Assembly (NCBI GenBank): GCA_002409595.1
Contig: DHNQ01000010.1
Coordinates: 169,171 to 233,170 of the forward strand
Origin: Dysgonomonas sp. UBA5412
Lineage (GTDB): Bacteria; Bacteroidota; Bacteroidia; Bacteroidales; Dysgonomonadaceae
Reading direction: 5' to 3'
DNA: 64,000 nucleotides
The notes below the pieces were generated by a model. That model made no database searches, had not been told where the DNA came from, and saw nothing but the letters and a program-made list of their open reading frames with translations. Every line of letters starts with the position of its first letter. Within the stretch, counting starts at the first letter, position 1. Shown in pieces: positions 36,014-46,173 of the stretch. Made by a program: the position numbers and the translations under genes.

Positions 36014-38134
36014 TTATTTTACAATATTCAATTCTTCTATCAGTCGAGGACATTTCATAACCTTGTCCATAATATACAACACATAGCGTATATCTACGCT
36101 GATAGTGCGTTGTACTTCAGGTTCGAATACGATATCTCCACTCAAAGCTTCCCAGTTGCCATCGAAAGCCAGCCCGATAAGATGTGCTTTACCGTCGAAT
36201 ACCGGACTACCTGAGTTTCCTCCGGTAATATCATTGTTCGATAAGAAGTTCACATGCATTTTGCCATCAGTATCGGCATATTGACCGAAATCACCACCTT
36301 TCAGATCGTTAAGGATATATTGTTGTACAGCAAATTCCGGATCGTTCGGATTTTGTTTCTCCAATACACCTTTCGATGTAGAATAGTAATCATATTCTAC
36401 TGCATCGGCCGGTTTGTATCCACCTATCGATCCGTAGCTAAGACGCTGAGTAAAATTGGCATCAGGCGAGAATACTTTGTTGGGTTCCATTTCCATTAGT
36501 CCTGCCATAAACAAACGCTCACCCTTGCTGATAAGAGGATAGTATGGTTTTGTTTCTTTTTGCAATAAAAGAAGACAAGGCTCTAATGATTTGGCTAACT
36601 CTATTGCAGGATCTTTTTCTATATCTTTAGCCTTTCCGTTTGTGATGAGAGAAACCAAATCGTCTAAATTTGTAAATTTCGTGTTTTTGTAGAACCAGTC
36701 TGCATATTTATTATAGTCACCTTTGAACTTTTTATTTATGGTTTCATATATAGACGGCAAATATTGCGCAGGAACGCGTTCGGCATATAGTTTTAATAAA
36801 ACCGGCATAACTTCACGATCTAAAGATGGTTCGTAATCTTTATATACATTTGTCATACGAGCTTTAAGTTCGTCAGCCTTATCTGCATTTTCCATTCTGT
36901 TTACAAACAATGCTGTGTTTGCCATGCGCGTCATTTCGATACCATTGTAGAATGTTTCGAACAGATATGTTTGTATTCTACTGGTTTCCATTGTTGAAGT
37001 ATAACCTTCTTTTAGCATAGACAAAACGTCTCCATATTTAGATGCGTTGTTAGAAGATTTTACCCATTGGTCAAATTGAGTTTCCAACTGCCCCTTATCT
37101 TCTATAACATTTAGTTTGGCAATGGCTTCGTTCATTCCCATTGCATTCTTCCAATAGTTAGAGCTTCCTGCATATTTGTTTGCATATTTGATGCGTATTG
37201 CATCGCTTGCATTCATTGCTTTTCTCCAAATATCTTGTTTTGCACCACGAACTTCGATACGAGGCTTATGTTGAGATTCTACCATTTGGTTTATTCCCCA
37301 CGATGACATATAACGTTCTGTGCTGCCTGGATAACCGATAGTCATAGCATAATCTTTATCCTTGAAGCCTTGAATAGATACCGGCACAGAGTATTTAGGT
37401 TTGTAAGGTACATTGTCGGGACTGTAATTTGCAGCTTTATTATCTTTATTTGCATATACACGGAATACGGAGAAGTCTCCTGTATGTCTAGGCCACATCC
37501 AATTGTCTGTTTCTCCTCCGAATTTCCCTACCGAAGATGGTGGTGTAAATGCAAGCCTTACGTCTCTGAACACTTCATATATTACCAAATAGTATTTGTT
37601 GTGAGCGTAGAACGGTACTACTTGAGCACGAGTAAACTCATTTACCTTATTTTTGTCTTCTATTACCTTACATATCGAATCTATTTTCTCGTCGCGAGTA
37701 GCTTCATCGTCATTCGGTGATATTGATGACAATACTTGATCGGTAACATCTTCTGTCTTCTGAAGGAAAGATACAGTCAAGCCTTCCGCAGGCAACTCTT
37801 CATTGAAAGATTGACTTACAAATCCGTCTTTCAGATAGTCATGTTCTACCGAACTCAACTTTTGAATACTGCCATATCCACAGTGGTGGTTAGTGAATAT
37901 CAATCCTTGTTGTGAAACAGCAACTCCCGTACAGCCTCCTCCAAAAATAACAACAGCGTCTTTTAACGAAGGATTGGTTTCGCTATAAATACTGTCTGTT
38001 GGGAAAGAGAATCCCAGCTCTTTCATGCGGGCAATACTTTGCTTGTTCAACTCTTTTAGCAACCACATTCCCTCATCAGCCTTTACAAGTAAAGCGGCTA
38101 GGAAAAGAGTCGAAAATAAAAATAGTTTTCTCAT
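36014..38134 (-). CDS. S46 family dipeptidyl-peptidase 7
   Basis: Exported serine peptidase that removes dipeptides with a preference for hydrophobic residues. Signal peptide 1-19. The catalytic triad is visible: His in FTNHHCGYGS near residue 82, Asp in TDNWMWPRHTGDF near residue 225 and Ser in TGGNSGSPVF near residue 648. Just after it, LAFDGNWE has Gly where DPP11 (Asp/Glu-specific) carries Arg, which is why I call DPP7. 706 residues. The family is typical of Bacteroidetes and its members supply peptides for amino-acid fermentation. Confidence 0.92.
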   Translation of the reverse strand: MRKLFLFSTLFLAALLVKADEGMWLLKELNKQSIARMKELGFSFPTDSIYSETNPSLKDAVVIFGGGCTGVAVSQQGLIFTNHHCGYGSIQKLSSVEHDYLKDGFVSQSFNEELPAEGLTVSFLQKTEDVTDQVLSSISPNDDEATRDEKIDSICKVIEDKNKVNEFTRAQVVPFYAHNKYYLVIYEVFRDVRLAFTPPSSVGKFGGETDNWMWPRHTGDFSVFRVYANKDNKAANYSPDNVPYKPKYSVPVSIQGFKDKDYAMTIGYPGSTERYMSSWGINQMVESQHKPRIEVRGAKQDIWRKAMNASDAIRIKYANKYAGSSNYWKNAMGMNEAIAKLNVIEDKGQLETQFDQWVKSSNNASKYGDVLSMLKEGYTSTMETSRIQTYLFETFYNGIEMTRMANTALFVNRMENADKADELKARMTNVYKDYEPSLDREVMPVLLKLYAERVPAQYLPSIYETINKKFKGDYNKYADWFYKNTKFTNLDDLVSLITNGKAKDIEKDPAIELAKSLEPCLLLLQKETKPYYPLISKGERLFMAGLMEMEPNKVFSPDANFTQRLSYGSIGGYKPADAVEYDYYSTSKGVLEKQNPNDPEFAVQQYILNDLKGGDFGQYADTDGKMHVNFLSNNDITGGNSGSPVFDGKAHLIGLAFDGNWEALSGDIVFEPEVQRTISVDIRYVLYIMDKVMKCPRLIEELNIVK

Positions 38135-38165
38135 TGGTTTATTGAATTATATATAATTGATGAAA

Positions 38166-39680
38166 TTATTTAGTTTTCTTTTTCGAAAAAAAACGGTTCA
38201 GATACGGAATCTCGGTCAAAGGTAAATCCTTTTTTATAATAATGGCTGTAAATATGACGAGGAATACAGTTCTATATGTCAATCGCAAAAGCTCATTATC
38301 TATTGTCGGATACATTGCCACGGCATAGAATACGATGGCTAAGATGAAATAGAATAAAATGTTTTTTATGTCATATTTGATAGGATAATATTTTTGCCCG
38401 ATGATATAAGATATAATGACTAGAATAAGATTACATACAAATGTAGCCCATGCACTTGCCACATATCCGTATATGGGAACCAGCACAATATTCATTACTA
38501 CTTGTATGAGACATCCTAAGATGGAGAAATATGCACCATATTTAGTCTTGTCAGTTAACTTATACCATACTGACAGATTGAAATACACTCCGAATAAGAT
38601 TTCTCCCATCATAGCAATAGGGACAATGAAAATGCCAACAGTATAATTTTCGCTGATAATGTGCTTTATAATATCTATATAAAACATAACTCCCAGAAAT
38701 ACGAGAAGGGCAAATATTATAAAGTATTTCATTGCATCGGCATACGGTTTCGTATTGCCGTCTTCCTTGTTTTTACTGAAGAAGAACGGTTCATAAGCAT
38801 AGCGAAATGCTTGCGTAAACATTGTAATAATAACTGTAATCTTTATACAAGCCGAATAAATGCCTAATTGGCTGAATGCTTCTTCTTTGTTGTCGAATAT
38901 AAATGGATATGTCAACTGTGCTACAGCCTGATTGATAACTCCTGCCAGGCCTAATATCAGGAGAGGAAATGAATATTTAAGTATTCGTTTCAGCAAATTT
39001 ATATCAAACTGAAACCGAAGATGCTTCATCGTATTAGGTATAAGCAGCAGTAATACTATAAGAGTCGAAATCAGATTAGCAAGAAATATATAGCCAATGC
39101 CAATGCTCTGATGATAAAACGGGTTCAATATAAAGTCAGGATAATTCTTGCTTAACCATGGACATATAACAAGAAACAGCACTGTGAATAATATATTAGA
39201 AAAAATGAAAACCAGCTTAAGTGCTGCAAAGCGCAATGGTCTTTTTTGATATCTTAAGTATGCGAATGGGATTACCATGAAGGCATCGAGAGCCACTACG
39301 ATAGACATCATTGTGATGTGTTCTTTATGTTCCGTATATTGCATCCATTCCGAGATGGGGTTGATGAATGAAAAGCATAGTAATATGAACAAAAGTGAGG
39401 TTGCGCCTAACGAAATAAGAGAAGTAGAGTAGACCCTAAGTGGATTTTCATCCTGCTTGTTCATAAAACGAAAAAAACCCGTTTCCATTCCATAGGTGAG
39501 TAGTACAAAAAATAGAGCAGTGAAACCTTGTATATAATTTACTTGCCCATATTCGGCAGGATTTGTAAAAATATATACATGTAGTGGTACTAAACAATAA
39601 TTGAGAAGGCGACCTACGATACTGCTCAGCCCATAAATAGCAGTGTCTTTAGCCAACGACTTCATTCCGCTTCCAGCCAT
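38166..39680 (-). CDS. Polysaccharide flippase of the MOP superfamily (Wzx-like)
   Basis: 504 residues and about 12-14 hydrophobic helices in two repeats. The N-terminus (LAKDTAIYGLSSIVGRLLNYCLVPLHVYIF) is the typical start of the O-antigen/oligosaccharide flippase branch of the MATE-like fold. It should carry undecaprenyl-linked sugars across the inner membrane. No glycosyltransferase is directly adjacent; the nearest is 9 kb away. It lies 31 bp downstream of the DPP7 start in minus orientation and is probably independent. Confidence 0.85.
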   Translation of the reverse strand: MAGSGMKSLAKDTAIYGLSSIVGRLLNYCLVPLHVYIFTNPAEYGQVNYIQGFTALFFVLLTYGMETGFFRFMNKQDENPLRVYSTSLISLGATSLLFILLCFSFINPISEWMQYTEHKEHITMMSIVVALDAFMVIPFAYLRYQKRPLRFAALKLVFIFSNILFTVLFLVICPWLSKNYPDFILNPFYHQSIGIGYIFLANLISTLIVLLLLIPNTMKHLRFQFDINLLKRILKYSFPLLILGLAGVINQAVAQLTYPFIFDNKEEAFSQLGIYSACIKITVIITMFTQAFRYAYEPFFFSKNKEDGNTKPYADAMKYFIIFALLVFLGVMFYIDIIKHIISENYTVGIFIVPIAMMGEILFGVYFNLSVWYKLTDKTKYGAYFSILGCLIQVVMNIVLVPIYGYVASAWATFVCNLILVIISYIIGQKYYPIKYDIKNILFYFILAIVFYAVAMYPTIDNELLRLTYRTVFLVIFTAIIIKKDLPLTEIPYLNRFFSKKKTK

Positions 39681-39900
39681 ATAAGAAAAATTTAGCTACA
39701 AAAATAGTAAAATTAGTTAGGAGTTTGAGTCCCTTTATATTGTTAGTTTTACTAGTATTGATGTCTTTTGTAGATATACTATATTCAAGTTCCCTACTAC
39801 CATTAGTTTTTTCTTATATTATCTAATAGTTGTTCCGTTAATAGCTGACTGTGCAATTATAAAAAACAGGTGTAGATAATAAATTTTCCATATTTAAAGC

Positions 39901-39908
39901 TAACTTTG
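39901..39908 (+). promoter_or_regulatory. Putative -7 element of the acyl-CoA ligase gene
   Basis: TAACTTTG fits TAnnTTTG, 27 bp before the gene; no clear -33 box. Confidence 0.4.
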
Positions 39909-39934
39909 TAGTCGTAAATCAAAAAGATTCTTCC

Positions 39935-41743
39935 ATGAACTATTATCATCTCTCTATTTTGGTACATCGTCAGGCTACCAGATATGGCAAAAAGACAGCC
40001 CTAAAGTATAGAAATCCTTATGAAAAAAAGTGGAAAAGTATATCATGGAAAAGATTTTCTGAAAATGTCATGAAAACTGCTTGGGCTATGGCCGAGATCG
40101 GTGTAGCCGAAAATGCAAAAATTGCAGTTTATTCACAAAATATGCCACAGTACTTGTTTGTCGATTTTGCCTCCTATGCTAATCGGTGTGTGTCTGTGCC
40201 TATTTATGCCACATCATCACCCTCTCAGGTAGAGTATATCATAAATGATGCTAATGTGAAATTACTGTTTGCCGGAGAGCAATTTCAATATAATAATGCT
40301 TTTAAAGTACAACAGCAAACATCCGTTTTAGAAAGGATCATTGTTTTCGACAAAAATGTAAAATTTCATCCAGAAGATAAAACATCTATTTACTTCGATG
40401 ATTTTATTGCTTCCGGTGAAAATTCAAACACGGAAGTTATCGTACGTGTACGTATGAAATCGAGACGTGATGATGATATTGCTTGCATTATATACACCTC
40501 CGGTACAACCGGAGAACCTAAAGGAGTAGTTATACCTCATTCTTGTTTCTTGCAGGTTTTTAAAATTCACGATATACGTCTCCCTATGACTTCGGACAAA
40601 GATGTGTCGATGAATTTTCTCCCATTGGCTCATATCTTTGAAAGAGCATGGACATGCTATGCTATCCATAAAGGAATGACTATTGCAATCAATCAGGATG
40701 CCAAAGAAATACAGAAATCTATTAAGCAGGTTAAGCCCACTATTATGTGTAGCGTTCCTCGTTTCTGGGAAAAAGTATATTCAGGTGTAGAAGAGAAAAT
40801 ATCAGGGTCGAAAGGTATCATGCGATGGTTGTACACACATGCCATCAGAACAGGTAAGAAATATAATCTTGATTATAAAAACAAGGATATTCCGGCTCCA
40901 TTTGGAACGAAAGTGAAATTCTTCTTATACAATAATACAGTCTTTCGTGTTCTTAAGATGGTGATCGGTATCGAAAAAGGAAATATTTTCCCTTGCGCCG
41001 GAGCGCCGTTGTCAGACTCTATCATTGAATTTCTACAGTCTGTTAATATCCCCATTATTATAGGATATGGTTTGACTGAAACCACCGCCACGGTTAGTTT
41101 CTATCCGGATAAAAAATATGTAATAGGATCGGTTGGCACTTTGATGCCGGAAGTCGATGTGAGAATAGATCCTGAGAATAATGAGATTCTGGTAAAAGGA
41201 AAAACAGTGATGCGCGAATATTATAACAAACCGGAAGAAACAGAGAAAGCTTTCACCGAAGATGGTTATTTCAGAACAGGTGATGCCGGTAGATTAGAAA
41301 ACGGTGTCTTATTTTTGACTGAGCGTATCAAAGATCTTTTTAAGACTGCAAATGGTAAATATATTGCACCGCAGGCGATAGAAACCAAGATCGGCGAAGA
41401 TAGATTTATTGATATGATAGCTGTTATAGCAGATGAACGCAAATTTGTTAGTGCACTCATCGTTCCCGATTATCGTGCATTAGAAGAATATGCAAAAGAG
41501 CATAATATTCAATATGATACGCTAGAAGAACTATTCTCTAATGTTGATATTTTACGTATGTTGGACGGACGTATTGAGCTACTACAAGCTAGCTTTGCTC
41601 CTTACGAAAAGGTGAAAAAATACAGACTTCTTCCCGAACCTTTCACAATGGAAGGAGGAGAGCTGACAAATACATTAAAAATAAAACGTAGAGCAGTTGC
41701 CGAAAAATACAAAGATATTATCGACAAGATGTATCAAGAGTAA
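39935..41743 (+). CDS. Long-chain fatty acyl-CoA ligase (AMP-forming)
   Basis: Activates fatty acids to acyl-AMP and then to acyl-CoA. The P-loop-like motif IIYTSGTTGEPKGVVIPH is near residues 187-204, the ATP/adenine region reads GYGLTETTATV and the hinge region TGDAGRLENGVLFLTERIKD is near residue 450. The overall arrangement and length (602) are those of FACS-type ligases common in Bacteroidetes. It is followed by hemW after 30 bp, so cotranscription is likely although the functions are unrelated. Confidence 0.92.
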   Translation: MNYYHLSILVHRQATRYGKKTALKYRNPYEKKWKSISWKRFSENVMKTAWAMAEIGVAENAKIAVYSQNMPQYLFVDFASYANRCVSVPIYATSSPSQVEYIINDANVKLLFAGEQFQYNNAFKVQQQTSVLERIIVFDKNVKFHPEDKTSIYFDDFIASGENSNTEVIVRVRMKSRRDDDIACIIYTSGTTGEPKGVVIPHSCFLQVFKIHDIRLPMTSDKDVSMNFLPLAHIFERAWTCYAIHKGMTIAINQDAKEIQKSIKQVKPTIMCSVPRFWEKVYSGVEEKISGSKGIMRWLYTHAIRTGKKYNLDYKNKDIPAPFGTKVKFFLYNNTVFRVLKMVIGIEKGNIFPCAGAPLSDSIIEFLQSVNIPIIIGYGLTETTATVSFYPDKKYVIGSVGTLMPEVDVRIDPENNEILVKGKTVMREYYNKPEETEKAFTEDGYFRTGDAGRLENGVLFLTERIKDLFKTANGKYIAPQAIETKIGEDRFIDMIAVIADERKFVSALIVPDYRALEEYAKEHNIQYDTLEELFSNVDILRMLDGRIELLQASFAPYEKVKKYRLLPEPFTMEGGELTNTLKIKRRAVAEKYKDIIDKMYQE

Positions 41744-41773
41744 GCTCTGATTTGATCATATTTAATCGTTGAA

Positions 41774-42904
41774 ATGGCTGGTATTTATATTCATGTACCT
41801 TTTTGCAAAACAAGGTGTATTTATTGCGACTTCTATACACGTACAGATATATCGCCAAAAGATGATTATATAGAAGCTGTATGCAAAGAACTTCTACTTC
41901 GTAGAGATTACCTTTCGGAGGATATAGTATCCACTATCTATTTTGGTGGGGGAACTCCGTCTCAACTTTCTTATGCCGATCTGAAACGAATATTTGATGT
42001 CATTTATTCTACGTATCCCATCTCGGAGAATGTAGAAATTACAATGGAAGCAAATCCTGACGATTTATCTATCGAGTATTTAGAATCGCTACAGAAATTA
42101 CCATTCAATAGACTTAGTATTGGTATCCAAAGCTTTGATGATGGAGAACTAAAGTTCTTGAAACGAAGACATACCTCTCAAAAAGCAATAGATGCTGTCA
42201 CCATGTGTCAATCGTTAGGATATAATAATATAAGTATAGATCTGATGTATGGATTGCCTAATCAGACTATGGATATTTGGCAACGTAACCTTAATCAAGC
42301 CATATCACTTAATGTTTCACATATCTCCTCCTATCATCTCATATATGAGCAGGGAACCCGTTTGTATCGTTTGTTTAAAATCGGACAAGTTAGACCCATA
42401 GATGAAGACTTGAGTGTTGATATGTTTTCCCTGATGATAGATAAATTGCATGAAGCTGGGTTTGAACACTACGAGATTTCTAATTTTGCTAAAAATGGCT
42501 CTTATTCACAACACAATAGTTCCTACTGGTTGGGTAAACGTTACTTAGGAGTAGGTCCTGCTGCACATTCATTTGATGGAAATGACAGAGCATGGAATAT
42601 TGCTTCCACTCCAAAATACATTCAGAGTATAAACAAAGGCTCTTTAGCTCTCGAAATAGAATACCTTGATTTGAATGCTCGTTATAACGATTTTATTCTT
42701 ACCGGTATGCGTACTAAGTGGGGAGTTGATCTTATTGAGTTAGAAAAATTGTATGGTAATCGGATGAAGGATTACTGTCTTAGGAATGTTGAACGATATG
42801 TTAAGGAAGGATTTGTAAAGCTAGATAATCAAGCGCTCACACTAACTAAAAATGGAATATTTATTTCAGATGGTATTATGAGTGATCTTATGTGGGTCGA
42901 TTGA
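41774..42904 (+). CDS. hemW: Radical SAM haem chaperone HemW
   Basis: HemW inserts haem into client enzymes and was long annotated as anaerobic coproporphyrinogen III oxidase. The radical SAM cluster is Cys11-x3-Cys15-x2-Cys18 (FCKTRCIYCDF), YFGGGTPSQL is near 57, and the HNxxYW haem-binding motif reads QHNSSYWLG near residue 247; a C-terminal HemN-type domain follows. True HemN has an additional Cys (CxxxCxxCxC), absent here. 376 residues. Confidence 0.94.
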   Translation: MAGIYIHVPFCKTRCIYCDFYTRTDISPKDDYIEAVCKELLLRRDYLSEDIVSTIYFGGGTPSQLSYADLKRIFDVIYSTYPISENVEITMEANPDDLSIEYLESLQKLPFNRLSIGIQSFDDGELKFLKRRHTSQKAIDAVTMCQSLGYNNISIDLMYGLPNQTMDIWQRNLNQAISLNVSHISSYHLIYEQGTRLYRLFKIGQVRPIDEDLSVDMFSLMIDKLHEAGFEHYEISNFAKNGSYSQHNSSYWLGKRYLGVGPAAHSFDGNDRAWNIASTPKYIQSINKGSLALEIEYLDLNARYNDFILTGMRTKWGVDLIELEKLYGNRMKDYCLRNVERYVKEGFVKLDNQALTLTKNGIFISDGIMSDLMWVD

Positions 42905-42935
42905 ACTTTTTTTAATTCTTTTTGCTGAAAAATAA

Positions 42936-42961
42936 AAAAGCTCCGAATATTCGGAGCTTTT
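42936..42961. terminator. Bidirectional terminator between hemW and rpsP
   Basis: An 11-bp stem AAAAGCTCCGA (from 42936) with its complement ending at 42961, with A and T runs on both sides. Confidence 0.9.
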
Positions 42962-42978
42962 CTTATGCTGGTAAATAT

Positions 42979-43527
42979 TTATTCAGCACTTTTTTCTTCT
43001 TCAGCCGGAGTAGCAGGTTCTTCTGTTGCAGTTGCTTCTGCTTCTGCCTCAGCTTGAGCTGCACTTTCTTCAGCTTTCTTTTTTGCTACTGCTTCAGCTT
43101 TTGCCTTGTTGGCAGCTACTTCTGCATCTTGGCGAGCTTTAGCTTCAGCCTTAGCTTTAGTTTCATGCTTGTTGATGATTGCTTGAGTGCCCTTTTCTTT
43201 ATCAGCTTTCCATGCTTCAAATTTCGTTTCAGCATCAGCTTCTGTAAATGCACCTTTAGCAACACCACCTAGAAGGTGTTTCTTTAACAAAACTCCTTGT
43301 TCAGAAAGTATGTTACGAGTAGTGTCAGTAGGTTGAGCACCAACTTGTAACCAGTACAAAGCCCTGTCGAAATTTATAGTTATTGTAGCAGGATTTGTGT
43401 TCGGGTTATATGAACCAACCTTTTCAATAAATTTTCCATCACGTGGAGCTCTGCTATCTGCAATGACGATGTGATAAAAAGGATAACCTTTACGTCCTCG
43501 TCTTTGTAAACGGATCTTTGTAGCCAT
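42979..43527 (-). CDS. rpsP: 30S ribosomal protein S16 with long C-terminal tail
   Basis: Assembly and stability of the 30S subunit. The S16 core occupies residues 1 to about 80 ([31 protein letters not shown], then [14 protein letters not shown]). From about residue 85 onward a ~100-residue tail follows, very rich in Ala, Glu and Lys and ending in acidic Ala/Glu repeats; typical S16 proteins have about 80-90 residues. Such tails are seen in Bacteroidetes S16. A promoter lies upstream at 43580-43610. Confidence 0.96.
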   Translation of the reverse strand: MATKIRLQRRGRKGYPFYHIVIADSRAPRDGKFIEKVGSYNPNTNPATITINFDRALYWLQVGAQPTDTTRNILSEQGVLLKKHLLGGVAKGAFTEADAETKFEAWKADKEKGTQAIINKHETKAKAEAKARQDAEVAANKAKAEAVAKKKAEESAAQAEAEAEATATEEPATPAEEEKSAE

Positions 43528-43579
43528 TTTTCTTTCTTTTGTTAATTATTAATTAATACATAATTGTTATTAGCGGGTG

Positions 43580-43610
43580 CAAATGTACAAATAAGTTTTT
43601 GGAATCCAAT
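43580..43610 (-). promoter_or_regulatory. Promoter of rpsP
   Basis: Minus strand: ATTG (43607-43610), a 19-bp spacer, TACATTTG (43580-43587), 52 bp before the start codon. The -33 box differs at one base from TTTG. Confidence 0.55.
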
Positions 43611-43650
43611 GTTATGATTGTATATTTATCACCTGTTTATGAATGAAAAA

Positions 43651-43675
43651 AGCTAAACCTCTCAAGAGGTCTAGC
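43651..43675 (-). terminator. Intrinsic terminator after rpsT
   Basis: Hairpin with arms GCTA-ACCTCT and AGAGGT-TAGC with a single mismatch; on the minus strand it is followed by six T residues, starting about 35 bp after the rpsT stop. Confidence 0.8.
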
Positions 43676-43710
43676 CTTATCCTTTATATTGACAGTTCTT
43701 AATTAGTGTC

Positions 43711-43965
43711 TTATGCTAATCCATTAACGTGAGCAGCTAACTTAGATTTCAAGTTACCAGCCTTGTTTTTGTGGATCACGTTTTTCTTAGCTAATTTGTC
43801 AAGCATAGAGCAAACTGAAGGGTATAATTTTTGAGCTTCAGCCTTGTCTGTTAATGCGCGGAACTTTCTAACTGCATTGCGAGTTGTTCTTGCAACATAT
43901 CTATTTCTCAAACGCTTTGCGTCTGCTTGTCTAATTCTTTTTTCTGCTGATTTATGATTTGCCAT
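43711..43965 (-). CDS. rpsT: 30S ribosomal protein S20
   Basis: Primary 16S-binding protein, 84 residues. Recognised by the start [21 protein letters not shown] and the later helix with [20 protein letters not shown]. It lies 39 bp downstream of tRNA-Glu on the same strand and no promoter is visible between them, so the two may be made from one transcript. Confidence 0.95.
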   Translation of the reverse strand: MANHKSAEKRIRQADAKRLRNRYVARTTRNAVRKFRALTDKAEAQKLYPSVCSMLDKLAKKNVIHKNKAGNLKSKLAAHVNGLA

Positions 43966-44004
43966 TTTGACTAATCCTTATATTTTTAATAATGTTTTAT
44001 ATTG

Positions 44005-44076
44005 TAGCCCATAGGGGAGTCGAACCCCTCTTTCAAGAATGAAAATCTTGCGTCCTAACCGATAGACGAATGGGCC
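44005..44076 (-). tRNA. tRNA-Glu (anticodon TTC)
   Basis: A 72-nt cloverleaf. Acceptor arm GGCCCAT pairs with ATGGGCT (G1-U72 wobble), the anticodon stem is CAAGA/TCTTG with loop TTTTCAT, and the T arm has TTCGACT with a GGGG/CCCC stem. Discriminator base A; CCA is not encoded. Directly upstream of rpsT. Confidence 0.96.
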
Positions 44077-44391
44077 ATCTTCGAGTTTGCTTCTGTTTTC
44101 ACAGTTTGTTTATCTCTCGATTGCGGATGCAAAGGTAAAGCATTTTTGTATATGTGCAAATATTTGAGAATGTTTTTTTGAAAATAATTTCTACAAAAAT
44201 ATTATAATATTGATAATCAGCAATCTCTTTTTTATAAAAAATATACAATTTCCTTCGATTCGGTTTGCTTTTTATCCAATAAATAAGAATTGATCGGGAA
44301 TAAAGCTATATCTATACATAGAAAAATAGACACTATTGTAATATAAAAATGTCTATTTTTGTATTTCAATTTTAAGAAAACAACATTTTTG
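44077..44391. other. Divergent intergenic region (tRNA-Glu / M23 peptidase)
   Basis: 315 bp. It holds the tRNA-Glu promoter and a -7 box for the peptidase gene (TATTTTTG, 44354-44361). Nothing else that I can support; open frames here are short, AT-rich and unlike protein. Confidence 0.6.
44130..44160 (-). promoter_or_regulatory. Canonical promoter of tRNA-Glu (and probably rpsT)
   Basis: Minus strand: TTTG (44157-44160), a 19-bp spacer, TACCTTTG (44130-44137), about 50 bp before the tRNA. Confidence 0.75.
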
Positions 44392-46077
44392 ATGAAAAAG
44401 ATATTCCTGTTTTTACTGTTTATATATGCAAGTAACATGGTTTCTCAATCCGCTTATAGATCACCACTCGATATTCCCCTTATATTAAGTGCTAATTTTG
44501 GCGAACTCCGCCCCAATCATTTTCATTCGGGGATAGATCTTAAAACTCAAGGCGTAATTAACAAACCCGTTTATTCCATTGCTGATGGATATATTTCTCG
44601 AATATCGGTTTCTCCTTCCGGCTATGGACTGGCTATATATATTGATCACCCTAATGGTCAGACAAGTGTATATGGGCATTTAGAAAAGTTTGCTCCTAAA
44701 ATAGCAGAATATGTGAAAGATAAACAATATGAGTATAAAACCTATGCTATTGATCTGGCATTAGATGCGTCTGTATTTCCGCTCAAGAAAGGAGATTTGT
44801 TTGCTTACAGTGGAAATACAGGATCGTCCGGAGGGCCACATGTTCATTTCGAAATAAGAAATACAGAAAATCAATTGGCTCTTGATGCTTTAGAATATTA
44901 TAAAACAGAGATCAAGGACGGAACTCCACCTCAAGTAAAAGGAATTGCTCTTTATCCGATAGAAGATAAAGGTGCTGTAAACAATAATAATAAGCCATAT
45001 CATAAGATGATCGGAAATGTTCAATACCAGAAGAAAGGAGTAAAAGTATCTTCCGACTCTATTTTTGCATGGGGACGCATTGGTATTGGGATCTATGCCA
45101 TAGATAGAATGACCGGAACAAATAATATATACGGAGTTCGTTATGTACGGTTGTTTTGCAATAATAAACAAATATTCTCATCCGATATATCTTCTATCGA
45201 TTTTGATAAAACCCGTATGATTAATAGTCTGACGGATTTTGATTATTGGCGTAGAAAAAATGTCTTTTTTATGAAATCTTTTATTGAGCCGGGTAATAAG
45301 CTATCTGTATATGTAGCCGATAATAACGGATATATAGATATAAGTGAGGAGAGAGTATATCAGATGAAATACGAGTTGGAAGATCTTTATGGTAATTCTA
45401 CAACGTATACATTTGATGTATATGGCAAAAAACAAAATATCGAATCTTCAGAATGTATGCAACGAATGAATTGGAATCGGGATAATACCTATTCGGGCAA
45501 TATGTTTTCGCTGTCTATACCTCAGGGTGCATTGTACAACGATTTTTGTCTTAATGTCAAACGCACCTTGTCACCAAATTATCTGTCGGCTATTTATCAG
45601 ATTACGGACAATTATATCCCTTTAGATAAAAACTGTGAAATGACTCTAAAGATGACAAAAGATTCGCTGGTGCATAAAACGCAATATGGGGTTGTAAGAA
45701 TCAGAAATGGAAAGGAATCGTGGCTTGGAGGAAAATATAATAATGGAGCAATGACAGTTCGTGTCAAAGAACTAGGCGATTCATATACCGTGAGCTACGA
45801 TAGTCAAGCTCCTGTTATTACGCCCATTCTTCCTGCTAAATGGTTTGCACAAGGTGCTATAAAAATAAAAATATCGGATAACAAAAGTGGCGTGGCATCA
45901 TATCGTGGAACGATAGATGGATCTTTTGCTGTGTTCGAACACGATGTTAAATCGCCCTTCTACATATATCGCTTCGATGCAAAAAGGCTAAAGAAAGGCG
46001 AAAAGCATATTCTTCGTTTTGTAGCAACAGATTACTGCGGCAATGAAAGTAGTTATGAATATTCTTTTAGCTATTAA
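44392..46077 (+). CDS. M23 (LytM-type) metallopeptidase, exported
   Basis: Zinc peptidase expected to cut peptidoglycan cross-links in the periplasm. I start it at the ATG at 44392 (MKKIFLFLLFIYAS), which yields a clean signal peptide; upstream codons add a basic lead. The M23 domain lies at the N-terminus (about residues 25-160): FHSGIDLKTQG supplies HxxxD and GGPHVHFEIR supplies HxH. About 400 residues follow with a beta-rich pattern of unknown role. It stands alone; the toxin-like lipoprotein gene starts 96 bp downstream with its own promoter. Confidence 0.9.
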   Translation: MKKIFLFLLFIYASNMVSQSAYRSPLDIPLILSANFGELRPNHFHSGIDLKTQGVINKPVYSIADGYISRISVSPSGYGLAIYIDHPNGQTSVYGHLEKFAPKIAEYVKDKQYEYKTYAIDLALDASVFPLKKGDLFAYSGNTGSSGGPHVHFEIRNTENQLALDALEYYKTEIKDGTPPQVKGIALYPIEDKGAVNNNNKPYHKMIGNVQYQKKGVKVSSDSIFAWGRIGIGIYAIDRMTGTNNIYGVRYVRLFCNNKQIFSSDISSIDFDKTRMINSLTDFDYWRRKNVFFMKSFIEPGNKLSVYVADNNGYIDISEERVYQMKYELEDLYGNSTTYTFDVYGKKQNIESSECMQRMNWNRDNTYSGNMFSLSIPQGALYNDFCLNVKRTLSPNYLSAIYQITDNYIPLDKNCEMTLKMTKDSLVHKTQYGVVRIRNGKESWLGGKYNNGAMTVRVKELGDSYTVSYDSQAPVITPILPAKWFAQGAIKIKISDNKSGVASYRGTIDGSFAVFEHDVKSPFYIYRFDAKRLKKGEKHILRFVATDYCGNESSYEYSFSY

Positions 46078-46135
46078 TTTGTTATTTTGAAAATATTTTA
46101 AAATTTATTATTATTTTTTTTGTTAAAATAAAAAC

Positions 46136-46143
46136 TATATTTG
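46136..46143 (+). promoter_or_regulatory. Putative -7 element of the lipoprotein-immunity operon
   Basis: TATATTTG fits TAnnTTTG, 30 bp before the lipoprotein start; the -33 position is a T-run. It would drive all five genes that follow. Confidence 0.5.
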
Positions 46144-46173
46144 TAAAAATATTTAACTTAAAGTTTTTACATA

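Noticed and set aside
42979..43272. Long Cys/Phe-rich open frame on the plus strand opposite the rpsP tail.
   Set aside because: It is the antisense reading of the Ala/Glu/Lys-rich S16 tail, which is clearly coding on the minus strand.
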